From contig CM044964.1 of NCBI GenBank assembly GCA_024516035.1, positions 24,125,956 through 24,189,955 of the forward strand: a stretch of 64,000 nt of DNA. Reading direction: 5' to 3'. The DNA comes from Bactericera cockerelli. Lineage: Eukaryota; Arthropoda; Insecta; Hemiptera; Triozidae. Both the position numbers and the translations under genes were made by a program. Position 1 is the first letter of the stretch, and each line of letters starts with the position of its first letter. Below, one piece after another: positions 20,300-31,439 of the stretch. The notes below the pieces were generated by a model that saw nothing but the letters and a program-made list of their open reading frames with translations, searched no databases and was not told the origin of the DNA.

Positions 20300-20390
20300 T
20301 TGTGTATATGGTGTGTGTGGTGTGTGTGTGTGGTGTGTGTGGTGTGTGTGTGTGGTGTGTCTGTGTGTGTGTGGTGTGTGTGGTGTGTGT

Positions 20391-20467
<77 letters not shown>

Positions 20468-20639
20468 TGTGTGTGGTGTGTGTGTGGTGTGGTATGTATG
20501 TGTGTGTGTGTGTGTGTGTGTTGTGTGGGTGTGTGCGTGTGTGTGGATGTGTGTGTGTGTGGGTGGGTGTGTGTGTGCGTTGTGTGTGTGCGTTGTGTGT
20601 GTTTGATGGGCTGGCGAAGCGGCGGGTGTAACCCGCTAG
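19881..20639 (+). mobile_element. Helitron, 5'-truncated copy 1
   Basis: Ends in the canonical hairpin plus CTAG: GCGGGT-GTA-ACCCGC then TAG at 20637-20639, with T at 20640. Holds two copies of a 186-bp module (CCTATCAACTCAAAGCGAG at about 19884 and its relative at about 20070), then a GT-rich tract at 20234-20606. The 5' part is replaced by the CT tract. Confidence 0.85.
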
Positions 20640-20645
20640 TCTATA

Positions 20646-21581
20646 TCTATAAAAGAAAGCTGTCTGTATGTATGTGTGTATGTGTGTATGTATGTATGTT
20701 CTTTATACAAATCCACACCGTTTGACCGAGAAACCTGAAATTTTGCACATAGGTCCGCTTGGATCAGGAAATTCTTCTAGGCTAGATTATATCTCCCTGA
20801 GATTAAGTAAGGATAAAAATGGATGGGTGACGCAAAAAAAATTCACGTTTTTTGACATAAATGACATTTTTTCTCGAAATTTGTCGCGACGACCTATCAA
20901 CTCAAAGCGAGAAAGTTTTAGGCAAGGGCTTGAGCTTTCAATTGACATGTCGATCGCGAATTTCTGATGAGCCGTTCTTGAGCTACGCCGGGTAAGGTAA
21001 AAAAAATGGATGGGTAACATGTAAAATATTCACGTTTTTTGACTTAAATGACATTTTTTTCTCGAAATTTGAAGTGACGACCTATCAACTCAGAGCGAGA
21101 AAGTTTTAGGCAAGGGTTTAGGCTTTCATTTGACATATTGATCGCGAAATTCTGATGAGCCATTCTTGAGCTACGCCGGGGAAGACCAGAAAATAGATGG
21201 GCGACAAAAAATATTCAGGTTTTTTTTCAAACCTAAATGACATTTTGTGTGTGTGTGTGGTGTGGTGTGGTGTGTGTGTGGTGTGGTGTGTGTTGGTGTG
21301 GTGTGGTGTGGTTGGTGTGGTGTGTGTGTGGTGTGTGGGGTGTGCGTGTGTGTGTGTGGGGTGTGTGTGTGTGTGGTGTGTGTGTGTGTGGTGTGTGTGT
21401 GTGGTGTGTGTGTGTGTGGTGTGTGTGTGGGTGGTGGGTGGTGGGTGTGTGGTGGGTGAGTGGGTGTGTGTGTGTGGGTGTGTGTGGGGTGTGTGGTTGA
21501 TGTGTCGGTGTATGTATGGTGTGATGTGTGTGCGTTGTGTGTGTTTGATGGGCTGGCGAAGCGGCGGGTGTAACCCGCTAG
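20646..21581 (+). mobile_element. Non-autonomous Helitron, copy 2
   Basis: Begins TCTATAAAAGAAAGCTGTCT after A20645 and ends GGCGGGTGTAACCCGCTAG before T21582, the Helitron rule of insertion between A and T with TC and CTRR ends. Inside are the two 186-bp modules (about 20893 and 21083) and a GT-rich tract at 21245-21550. No Rep or helicase is encoded. Copy 1 ends only six bases upstream, so the two lie head to tail. Confidence 0.88.
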
Positions 21582-21599
21582 TATAGGATAAGGAAAGTA

Positions 21600-21888
21600 A
21601 AAAAGATGAGTGTTTCACAACCTTTTCTATTTCGTATCCATGAAACAGGAGCTACTGTAGACGCTTGTGGTCTATGCTTTAGCTTGCCCATCCCGTAGCA
21701 TGTCTCCCCTTTGATGAGCGAGAAGTGACACAACACTTCCCATTAAGGTGCTGGGTCAACACGAGCACACCGGAAGGTATCCCTTACAAACAATTGTAAC
21801 CAAATTAAGAATACAAATTTTTGTTGTCACGGGGGGTCGATCCCGGGACTTTCTGCATGGCGAGCGAGTGCTTAACCACTGAGTTGAA
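21600..21888 (-). mobile_element. SINE-E
   Basis: Minus-strand copy of the element at 12931: A box ACTCAGTGGTTAAGCACTCG, a degenerate B box (GATCGACCC region), GATACCTTCCGGTGTGCTCG and the tail with GAAACACTCATC. It lies just outside the Helitron copy 2 end. Confidence 0.85.
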
Positions 21889-22271
21889 GTTTCATACGAG
21901 GTGTAAGAGGTTTATATTTACTTTAGAAAGCTCACAGAGCCGACATGCTTCGCCTACTCCTGCAGGCATTTTCGAGGTATTATTTAATATCTAGGAGGAA
22001 CCAAGTATTATTATCATCCCTGTTCTAAAACAGAAGTATAAAAAAATGCTTCATATTGAAGAGATCGACACCCACGCGAAAAAGCCACTTTGTGTTCAAA
22101 GGAAAAAGCTCGCCTGAATTTAAATAACCATTTTCAATAGACTGAGTCTCTCCTGTTGATTTTATTTGTTCCAGCTTGTTCATTTACAAAATGTTTTTCA
22201 TTTTCAAGTGTTTTTCTTTTACAAAGTGTTTCTCTTTTTACAAAGTGTATTACACTGTAGGTACAGATATA

Positions 22272-22389
22272 CAGGGTGTACAAGTGTTTTTTATTTCAGA
22301 ATTAATTCTAGGGGACATTATAAGACTAAAATAATCTCGGATCATTTTCCGAGAAAAAAATGTGGTCTAACGAAGGTACAAACAAAATC
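22272..22389 (+). mobile_element. Fragment of a CAGGGTGTAC-ended DNA element
   Basis: CAGGGTGTACAAGTG preceded by TA is the left terminus of a further TA-flanked element. It is interrupted 118 bp later by the larger element at 22392, so nesting is likely. Confidence 0.45.
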
Positions 22390-22391
22390 TA

Positions 22392-24589
22392 CAGGGTGGA
22401 CCAAAAAAACGTTTACACCCGTTAATGGTAGATTACTGACGACATTTCCAGGCCGGATCTGCAATCCGTTTTTTCGGATTCGCCTTCGTAACTGCACAAA
22501 GTGATTTTTTGCAACTTTCCAAAAAAGTCTGACTTTGGCTTATTCTTCGGGTCAGTGCTTTGTTCCTGTTTAAAATGAGTTGATTCTGAACAGTTCTGCA
22601 GAAAGCCAACAAAATTTCGATGTTTCTAACGACACTACATTGTTTTTTACGGTTTGGTTTCTCATATTTTTTTACAATTGAACAGAAAAAAACACACGAA
22701 AAAACTTTTTCACTAAATAAAACACTCGACATTTGTCCGAACAAATTTTGGCACAGACATGGGCAAGTTTGATAAAAGTTGGCGGCCGCCCCAAGGATGC
22801 TAAAAAATAATTTTACGATTTTTTATCACGTGATCTTCTAATAAAAATTATTAGATGTTTGCCAAAAACTCTTCAAAAATCCTAAGAGTTTTCTAGCTGT
22901 AGACTGTGTAAGGGCGTCTTGTATTGTTTACAAAAATTGTTTACATTGCTCTTTTTGAATACCGCGGTCTCACATGCCTTCATCAGCCAGTTTAGGAAAA
23001 TTCAAATGATACTTTTCGTGTTTTCCAGATTGTCAGTGGTGATAGCGAGATGTGGTAGTGCGAAGAGTGTTAGGCGCATGACCGAGGTTCAATTCTTGGC
23101 GGTCATTATTATTTTAATTATCAAAAAAATTTGATGGAATATTTTATTCATACCTGTATCTGACCTGTTGTAACACCAACAACTTATGGTTTTTTTTGGA
23201 GGTAAAACCATCTGTAAATTGAGTTATATCAGATACTATTGGTATCACCATTCACCATACACATATTCTAATCATTTAAGCCTCTGAGAGATGTAAGGAT
23301 GGTTTTTCTTATGCTTCCCCACGAGAAAAAAAAAAAAACTAGCGAATTTTCCTAACAAAAGTAGAGTTTATAAAATAAAGCGAGGTAATGTAGGTAGGTT
23401 CTTCTATCATAAACAATACTAATTAAATAACAAATATTTACCGATTGCCAACTCTTAATAGAAATCTTGAAAAAAAAACAAGATAATATTTTGTAAAATG
23501 AATAAACTTTTGCAGTCTTTATTATGTTTTATACTATTTTGATATAAACGAAAAGGTATTTTAAAAAACATTTTGTGTTAGTATGTTCAATGAGAAACGA
23601 TTAGAAGCGCTCCCTTTCTAACTTTATCTCTCTCTCCCTTCTCAATTCCCTCAGAGGAACTGTTGAAAGGTTGCAAAGATTGAACTCTTCATCATGTTCC
23701 GTCGAATGTTGCGGAAGATTCCAGGTTTTTCTGTCAGGTCATCGAATTCTCGCTACCAGATTCTGCTACTCTTGCGTCTCCTCTGGTATTTCGTAAACTA
23801 TGTTTTTCACGTGATCCCAAATATTCCTGTTGGCAGCTCCATATGCTAATTGCTAAATGCGTATCTGCCATTTCAGCATCCGAATAATAATAATTATGTA
23901 ACTTGTACTAAAAAAACTCAAGAATTAAAGATAATATTTCATAGAATGCAGAAAAATATGCTTGAATACTATCATCGAGAAAGAAACAATCATTCATTTG
24001 ACTGGCCTTTAATTAATTCCAAGGAAAATAATTATCAGACATAAATAGCTAATTACTCTTTGAGTACAAGACGACCCTACACGGTCAACACTTTTAAGAT
24101 TTTGAACATAATTTTTTGAGACATACCTGGTTTCTTTCCCAGAAGAACACGTGATAAAAAATCGTAAAATTATTTTGTAGCATCCTTGGGTTGGCCGCCA
24201 ACTTTTATCAAACTTGCCCGTGTCTGTGCCTAAATTTGCTCGGGCAAATCTTGAGTGTTTCAAAGTGTAAAAAACTTACATGAGAATTTTTTTTTTATTC
24301 AGGTGTCAAAAAAGATGCCAAACCAAACCGTAAAAAACAAAGTAGAGTAGCTAGAAACATCAAAATTTTGTTGGCTTTCTGCAGAATTGTTCAGAATCAA
24401 CTCATCTTAAACAGGAAAAAAGTTCTGACCTGAAGAATAAGCCAAAGTCGGACTTTTTCAGAATGTTGCAAAAAAATAACTTTGTGCAGTTATAAAGGCG
24501 AATCCGAAAAAACGGATTGCAGATCCGGCCTGGAAATGTCGTCAGTAATCTACCATTAACGGGTGTAAACGTTTTTTTGGTCCACCCTG
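22392..24589. mobile_element. 2.2 kb Tc1/mariner-type element, long TIRs
   Basis: Inverted ends CAGGGTGGACCAAAAAAACG and its complement, each flanked by TA (22390-22391, 24590-24591), the usual TA target duplication. The inverted match runs inward about 450 bp (22392-22850 and 24150-24589) with many indels. The middle holds a decayed transposase fragment on the minus strand. A tRNA-like scrap (GAGGTTCAATTCTTGG, near 23083) suggests a small SINE inside. No intact gene. Confidence 0.8.
23641..23842 (-). pseudogene. Decayed mariner-like transposase, C-terminus
   Basis: On the minus strand one frame reads NIWDHVKNIVYEIPEETQE, then a stop, then NLVARIR and another stop. A shifted frame then continues DLTEKPGIFRNIRRNMM and ends at a TGA. 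Order and spacing match the end of IS630/Tc1/mariner-type transposases common in insects: the W.H.K..VYE.P block, then an ARI block, then PGIF..+R. The DDE catalytic residues would lie upstream (higher coordinates) and I cannot find them, so the gene is dead. Its place inside the TA-flanked element supports that superfamily. Confidence 0.7.
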
Positions 24590-24593
24590 TATA

Positions 24594-25593
24594 TCTATAA
24601 AAGAAAGCTGTCTGTATGTGTGTATGTATGTTCTTTATACAAATCCACACCGTTTGACCGAGAAACCTGAAATTTTGGACATAGGTCCGCTTGGATCTGG
24701 AAATTCTTCTAGGCTAGATTATATCTCCCTGAGGTTAAGCTACAATGAGTAAGGATAAAAATGAATGGATGACGCAAAAAAAAATCACGTTTTTTGACAT
24801 AAATGACATTTTTTCTCGAAATTTGTCGCGACGACCTATCAACTCAAAGCAAGAAAGTTTTAGGCAAGGGTTTGAGCTTTCAATTGACATATCGATCGCG
24901 AATTTCTGATGAGCCTTTCTTGAGCTACGCCGGGTAAGGTAAAAAAATGGATGGGTAACATGTAAAATATTCACGTTTTTTGACCTAAATGACATTTTTT
25001 CTCGAAACTTGAAGTGACGACCTATCAACTCAAAACGAGAAAGTTTTAGACAAGGGTTTAGGCTTTCATTTGACATATTGATCGCGAAATTCTGATGAGC
25101 CATTCTTGAGGTACGCCGGGGAAGACCAGAAAATAGATGGGCGACAAAAAATATTCAGGTTTTTTTTTCAAACCTAAATGACATTTTCTGGGTGTGTGTG
25201 GTGTGTGTGTGTGTGTGTGTGTAGTGTGTGGTGTGTGTGTGTGTGTGTGGTATGTGTGTGGTGTGTGTGTGGTGTGTGTGGTGTGTGGGTGTGTGTGTGT
25301 GGGTTAGTGTGGGTGTGTGGTGTGTGTGGTGTGTGATTGTGTGCGTGTGTGTTGGTGTGTGTGTGTGTGGTGTGGGTTGGTGCGGGTGTGTGTGTGTGTG
25401 GTGTGTGTGTGTGTGTGGTGTGTGTGTGTGGTGTGTGTGTGTGTGGTGTGTGATTGTGTGCGTGTGTGTGGGTGTGTGTGTGGGTGTGTGTGTGGGTGGG
25501 TGTGTGTGGGTGGGTGTGTGTGTGTGTGGTTGTGTGTGTGTGTGCGTTGTGTGTGTTTGATGGGCTGGCGAAGCGGCGGGTGTAACCCGCTAG
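24594..25593 (+). mobile_element. Non-autonomous Helitron, copy 3
   Basis: Starts TCTATAAAAGAAAGCTGTCT after A24593 and ends in the same GCGGGT-GTA-ACCCGC-TAG before T25594, 1000 bp. It has the paired modules at about 24836 and 25021 and a GT-rich tract at 25186-25556 whose pattern differs from the other copies. The 5' end lies four bases from the end of the TA-flanked element. Confidence 0.88.
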
Positions 25594-26160
25594 TAATAGT
25601 ATAATAGAGTATAGTATAGTAGTGCTTTATTTAGTCTGTCGGCTCGAGACAAGAAGTCCCATTACGGTAAACAGTTTAATATAGCACCACTTTATTTGTT
25701 GTAAGTTTTTACATAATAACTCAGTTTTGAATGCAAATAGATATAAAATGTGAGGTAACAGGTATTTACTTGAGAAATTTTCATGAGGACCATTTTCACA
25801 TATTTTCCACAAACTTTTTTTCGAGTGACTTACTACTAATAGTTGTGAAAGCTACCACTCGAAACTCAACAGTGCTTTCTACATAGCACATCCCCACATT
25901 TATAATTTCATTGATGTACTTTTAGATTTCCAATGCGAGGTCTACGTTAAATCTATGTCTTCACGTCCTCGTATTAATGTGAAAGAGAAATTTGTCAAGC
26001 AGGAAATGAGTAAACTAGAAGAAAAACAAATTGATCGATTCCAATTTGTAAAAAGAGTTTCCTACAAATTCCTTCGCAAAGTTGGAAATGTCATTATTAT
26101 ATTTTGCCTGTGTTCAATTTAAAAAATAAATAAATAAATTAATCAAAAAATATCCATTTT
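25594..26160. other. No gene recognised
   Basis: AT-rich sequence. 25595-25620 is a short ATAGTATA run. No repeat match seen. Confidence 0.3.
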
Positions 26161-26169
26161 GTGAATTCT

Positions 26170-26362
26170 ATCTAGGGACCGAATTCATACGCCAATGGAC
26201 CCAATTCATACGTGACCCTTTTTTCAAAATTATTCTCGGACCCAATTCATACTCAGCCTTTTTCTTCGTTTTTTCGAAAAAAAATACCTAACATTATTTA
26301 ATATTCGAATGTCTAATAGAGATTATTCTGAAACTTCGTAAAAATAAATTTTGGACACCCTG
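26170..26362 (-). mobile_element. End of a TA-flanked CAGGGTG element; small repeat
   Basis: TTTTGGACACCCTG followed by TA (26363-26364) is a right-hand terminus of the CAGGGTG type. Upstream, GGACCNAATTCATAC occurs three times (near 26175, 26199 and 26238), a short local repeat. The other end is not found. Confidence 0.45.
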
Positions 26363-26554
26363 TATATATTTACAAAATAAAGCATAATAATACATAGTAT
26401 ATTTTTACAAATTAATCAAGTATCCATTTATTAAACACAGGTTAACTTTTCTTTCTGCATTTCCCGAGGGGTCTCATTTCATTTCATGCACCTAATACGC
26501 GATGATTTTTTATTGTTGTCGTTCTAAAGAACAGATTATAATTAAACTTTTTAG

Positions 26555-26750
26555 TGTTCTGTTAGCTCAGTGGTCAAGGCGTCCGTCAATCTGGTAATCT
26601 AGGGGTCGCGAGTTCGAACCCCAGCCGGGACACGACAACTTATCCTTCCATTTGGGATTTTCTCCTTATAATAGTACGTCTTGGTCGTATTTTCTGGAAT
26701 AGTGGGACCTATTAGTCCTAATTGTGCAGTATAAGTAACGTAATATTATT
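26555..26750 (+). mobile_element. SINE-C (tRNA-headed)
   Basis: A box TTAGCTCAGTGGTCAAGGCG and B box GAGTTCGAACCCC. Its tRNA-like acceptor strand GCCGGGACA is still visible. The tail has ATTTGGGATTTTCTCC, GTACGTCTTGG and GGCAGT-like TGTGCAGTATAAGTAACG. Confidence 0.85.
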
Positions 26751-26813
26751 AGGAATTAATTTGTAAGACATTGGAAGAAAGAAAAATGAGAAGAGAAAGA
26801 AGAAAAGAAGGGT

Positions 26814-27037
26814 TGTGTGGAAGAGATTGCCACAGGCAATAACCTCGCCCTTTGGTTAGGACACTAGTATCATTTTCTTCTTTATTTATTTATTTATTTT
26901 TAACACTATTTTATCTCTTATTTATTAATTTCCTTATCCTATAATAAGGAAAGCAGGTATTGTGTTCGTTTTTTTTTTCTCAAGTTTATTTTGTAAATAT
27001 TGTGTCCTCCTAAGAAAGATTAAAATAATAATAATAA
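26814..27037 (+). mobile_element. HP-tail retroposon
   Basis: GTGTGGAAGAG, hairpin ATTGCC-ACA-GGCAAT, AACCTCGCCC, TTTGGTTAGGACAC and a terminal (AAT)n. About 45 bp of a TCCTTATCCTATAATAAGGA repeat lies inside (26930-26960). Confidence 0.75.
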
Positions 27038-27148
27038 GAGAAGGCGAATGGGAATGATTATTATCTGATCTGGATGCAGTGTTTTCAGTGAAACCCAACA
27101 ATTAACACGGCGACCTAATTGGATCTATTGTAACCAGTTGATTCTATT

Positions 27149-27378
27149 TGATTTTAACGTCCTGATTGAGATAGATAGTCAGGACGGGGGTTTTACCCTC
27201 CATTTGCTGGGAATCGTAATATCTACCCACATTAACCTCACCCAGCCTGGGTAGGGCCAGACTCACGTGTTTGGAGGGAACAGAATTTTCTTCGAAAAGT
27301 CTGCCCCAATCGGGGATCGAACTCGGGGTCTCTGAACTACGAGGAGTAGTCACAACCATTACGCCACGGAGGCTGGCA
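27149..27378 (-). mobile_element. SINE-G: tRNA head on the 5S-SINE body
   Basis: Minus strand: GCCAGCCTCCGTGGCGTAAT (A-box region) and GAGTTCGATCCCCG (B box). Then comes a body with CAGGCTGGGTGAGGTTAATG, GGAGGGTAAAACCCCCG and a tail ACGTTAAAATC that matches the 5S-headed SINE body. Confidence 0.8.
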
Positions 27379-27792
27379 TGATTGTGAGAGAGAAAAAGAA
27401 AAGAAAAAAAAAAAAAAAGAAGGAAAGAAAGGGAGAAAGCGGAAGATATATTACGAAGTCAACTTCACCCGAAAATTCACTGGTCCGAACGAGAATTATT
27501 AGGATTCGTTGAATAAAATTTACCATAAATTCTACAATAATATAATTATTATCATAGAAAAATATTTCAAAATGTAAACTATATGACAACAAGTATTATA
27601 TGAATATGAATTTATGCCTATTGGCACATATTTTCTGATTTTTCTGTTTTGTTTTAAGTTTTCATTTCTAAACCAAAAACAATCTAGTTAAAGCTATTTT
27701 ATTATTTTATTTTTAAGGAAAAGGAAAAAAAGTTAGGGCACAACTATTATTGACTCATAACCACACACTGCGCACTAATCTCTTTTGCCAAA

Positions 27793-27985
27793 GGGATGGG
27801 TGGAAGGGATTGCATTGGCAATAACCCCGCCCTTTAGTTAGGACATCTGTATAAATATTTTATCTATGTTATCTTTTTTCTTTTTTGTATTGTTCAATTT
27901 TTTTTTTTTCAAATTAATAATTATTTTTTGTAAATATTATGTCCTGTATTAATAACAAATTAAATAATAATAATAATAAATCCCG
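27793..27985 (+). mobile_element. HP-tail retroposon
   Basis: GGGTGGAAGGG, ATTGCATTGGCAAT, AACCCCGCCC, TTTAGTTAGGACAT and a terminal (AAT)n. The hairpin has a shortened loop. Confidence 0.8.
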
Positions 27986-28067
27986 AGTTGAGTTAGAGTC
28001 TACATTATCATAACTACAATCCTGTTTCACAATTCGACCCTAATTTCCAGTGCCCAAAAGGTATTCT

Positions 28068-28132
28068 GCAATGTAGTGGATGTGCTTGGTTCACTTTTTA
28101 ACTCTGATCAAGGAGAAGTGCTAGTATAATAA
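28068..28132 (+). repeat. Dispersed repeat (GTGGATGTG type)
   Basis: TGTAGTGGATGTGCTTGGTT and GAGAAGTGCTAGTAT match 7733-7795 and the inverse of 32515-32585. An ATCCTGTTTCACAATTCG MITE-type end lies just upstream at 28020. Confidence 0.45.
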
Positions 28133-28151
28133 ATTTGACTCCCATGAAAAA

Positions 28152-28372
28152 TAATAATAACACTCTTTAGTGGAAGGAAACCACCAGGCGAGGTTAATGC
28201 TCAAAGCAGTTTCTACCACCTAACCCCCAGAGTATTATTAGTAGTGTGTTGTTACAAACTCGAATTAATGAGGAAAAATTCATGTATTGGGTAAGATTCG
28301 AACCAACGGAGCCCTACGCAACTTGGAATACCATGCAGACTAGACCACTTGACTACCAGTGCACCTAAAGTG
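28152..28372 (-). mobile_element. SINE-B (tRNA-headed)
   Basis: Minus strand: GGTAGTCAAGTGGTCTAGTC (A-box region), a degenerate B box (GGTTCGAATCTTACCC), CTCATTAATTCGAGTTTG, CTCTGGGGGTTAGGTGGTAG and an end at CCACTAAAGAGTGTTATT. Confidence 0.85.
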
Positions 28373-28867
28373 TCACCTCAAAAGTTGAGTATGAATACTT
28401 TTTTTCCTTTTTGAAGCATTCAAGGTCTCACTCACTACAAATTTTCTGGTTGGCGGAGCATTACTAAGAGCCTCCTTTACTTTTCAAATTATTTTATATA
28501 CTCGTATGGCATTCTATCACCTGGTATTGCCACCACTGGTTGTTACGAGTTACTCATACAACAGCACCTACTCATTTTTCCTCACGAGCCGTGAATGGAG
28601 CTCGGCAATACAAAATACAGAGTAGACAATTTTTTATCCAGCTGAGATTCGAACCCAGGCTCCCGTCCATGCAAGACAAAATTTAATTTATTTGCTAAAA
28701 TTTGCTGTGAAACACATCTTTAGAATAAAAACATTGTGATATTTTCACCGAGTAAAAGTTAGATTGAAAAAAAAAGCTGCCTTCATGGCCTTGGGTTGAA
28801 AACGTACTGTGGCGTATTCAATTGTCATATTTTATCTTTTGCTTTCTTCTTTTAGTAATATTGAGAC

Positions 28868-28890
28868 AGAAAGAGAGAGAGAGAGAGAGG

Positions 28891-28971
<81 letters not shown>

Positions 28972-28985
28972 GAGAGAGAGAGAGG

Positions 28986-29040
<55 letters not shown>

Positions 29041-29340
29041 AGAGAGAAGATAGAAAGAGATACTGAGACAGAAAGAAAAGGAGATAATGAAATACGAAAA
29101 AAACCATTAAAGAGAAGGAGTTATGAAATCAAGAGGTCAGAAAGAGAGAGAGATAATGAATTAAGAAGAAAAAATAAGAGAGAAAAAGTTATGAAATCAA
29201 GAGAACATATGTCAGAAAAAGAGAAAAAAACAGAAAGAAAGCGCAAGAAAGGGAGAAAAAGAGAGATAGAGGAGAGTGAGAGAAGAGTAAGAGAGAGACA
29301 AAAAGAGAGAGAGACAAAAAGAGAGAGAGACAAAAAGAGA
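28868..29340 (+). repeat. (GA)n tract grading into A/G-rich repeats
   Basis: Nearly pure AGAG to about 29045. It is followed by purine-rich sequence with a repeated GAAATCAAGAG phrase (near 29125 and 29190) and three AGACAAAAAGAGAGAG units near 29296-29340. The 188-codon plus-strand frame is Arg/Glu/Lys low complexity. Confidence 0.85.
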
Positions 29341-29715
29341 TATTATTTTGTAGAGGATCATTTTGATATTTCGAAGAAAACAGATTGATTTCATAATGTT
29401 ACATAAAATAACGTGTTGTTTCTTGAATATCAAGATAACATTCTGAAAATAATTATGATAAAATAAAAAACCTACTTACGGTGTACTCATGGAAATTGTT
29501 ATTCTACTCATAACAAAATCCCCTAGGCCTTGAACATGACAGCAATAATCATTATAATAATAATGATCTTTATCTTTTGTATATACATTGTTATGTTCTC
29601 ATGAAGTACTAGTGTACTTTTCGGGAAATTTATAATTTATTAGGTATACGTTATGCCCAAGGGCTTTCAACAACATGGACTTACAATTTTTTTTTTTATT
29701 AATACATTTCTTCTT

Positions 29716-29880
29716 TGTCTGGCTGGGGGACTATAAACAGGGAGTAGACCAGCATTGGCTTAGTTCTGGGGGGACCTTGTCAATTATTAGCCTCCTTATA
29801 AAGTTAGTGGTAGAAGTGCTGAGTCATTCCTCCCCTGTCTGGCTACCATCGTTTACGATGACGCCACCCTATGATGATGA
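29716..29880 (+). repeat. Dispersed repeat, GGGACTATAAACAGGGAG type
   Basis: About 165 bp from GGCTGGGGGACTATAAACAG to ACGATGACGCCACCCTATGA, also present at 56070-56230 (+) and 62445-62588 (-), and diverged at 40796-41020. No promoter boxes or poly(A), so class unknown. Confidence 0.75.
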
Positions 29881-30980
29881 ATCAAAGGACAATCAATAAA
29901 ATTTATTAATAAACTGCTCATACACATGTGAGTTGCAAATATTATAGAGCATAAAATTAAAGTAACAGTTATTTTTAGCTACATGAATCGTTTTTTTTTT
30001 TTTTATAAGAGTTATTCTTAGAATGTGATATCTACTGATTGTGTTGTCTTCATGACAATCCTCATCAGAATAACATGCCCAGAAAATGACACAATGTACT
30101 TTCTGCTTGTGACAATTCCAATCCATTTCAATCTAAATAATGTTGTTTGCATATTCAACGAGAGATGAGACGCAATCAATGCGATTCCGAGGAAACACAT
30201 ATAGGAAGAATATGTATTTACAATGATGTGACAAAGAGAGTATCTTTTAATCATTTATAATACATGCTGCTGTGTATATTATACTATCACATTTTCTATG
30301 TATGTACGAGTATAATTGTATATATTCTATGTAAATAAAATTTGATCTGATATGTTTAATAATAATGATAATATCAATAATAAGTGTGTATGACAGACAC
30401 AAGATTATATATTATAATATAATATTATATCCGGTTGTTTGTGTTTTGATTTCTTACTTGAGATACCTAATGAGACAAGTATACATAATAATTTAATAAT
30501 ATTATGTACCATAATAAACGGGCGGACCCATGGCTAACTGATACAATATTTGGCCTATCTAGCTTAATGTATAATAATTATTAATTAGTACCTGTACCTA
30601 TACATGTATATGTAATGTATAGGTACAATACCATGTACTTATACATAATTTTGAAAAAATAAGGACACATATTTGCGCTTTGTTATGAATAATGTTAATA
30701 GGTAACGACCGTATAATTTTGTATAAGTATATTCTAGTACAGTACAACTTCTCACTTTTCCGTTTATACTGATTCTGTTTTTACTGATATAAGAAAAGCC
30801 CACTTTCAATAGCAATATTTTTTTAAAGTCATTTTTGGAGTATCTTGGGATGAAATTCAAAGACTGTGTCCATATTTTTGATTTTTTAATCCATTATTGA
30901 TTGGACTACTAGTAGGCATTCATTTCATTTTATAGTTTTTTTTTACTAGATCATCTTCGTTTTAATTGTTCCCTGTTATC
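29881..30980. other. AT-rich, nothing recognised
   Basis: About 1.1 kb with TAATAATAT-rich phrases and no repeat match or long frame that looks coding. Confidence 0.35.
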
Positions 30981-31069
30981 TTTGAAACGTAAACCCCTTT
31001 GTATACCCATCGCTTTCTTTTGTCTTCATCCATCTCTCATTTCTTTTCATCAACCCACCATTAATAATA

Positions 31070-31145
31070 CCTCTCTCTCTCTCTCCCTCTCTCTCTCCCT
31101 CCCTATCTCTCTCTCTCTCCCTCCCTCTCTTTCTCTTCCTTCTTC
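31070..31145 (+). repeat. (CT)n microsatellite
   Basis: CTCTCTCTCC repeats followed by CT-rich sequence to about 31195. Confidence 0.8.
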
Positions 31146-31439
31146 CTATCTCTTGCTTGCTATCTCTCTTATTTGCCTTGTCTCTCTTTTTCTGGTCATT
31201 AAAGAAGAAAATAATAAATCAAGATATATTCGGCCATTATGTCATCGCTTAGAGAGAGAAAAAGATAATATTGAGACAAAGGGAAGGGAGAAAGAAAAAA
31301 AGGGGTTATCTGTCATTATCAATATTTATCTTCTTCCTCAGCTCAAAGCCTCTTCACTATTCAATCTCTTCCCAGACCGCTTTAAATAACAACAGAGGAA
31401 GGAAATCCATCTTCTTCTTCTCTCTTTCCACCTCAGAAG

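Noticed and set aside
20186..20725. 179-codon Cys/Val frame
   Set aside because: Product of the GT-rich Helitron core; alternative frames are equally open.
28822..29388. 188-codon Arg/Glu/Lys frame
   Set aside because: (GA)n-derived sequence, which only imitates a charged coiled coil.
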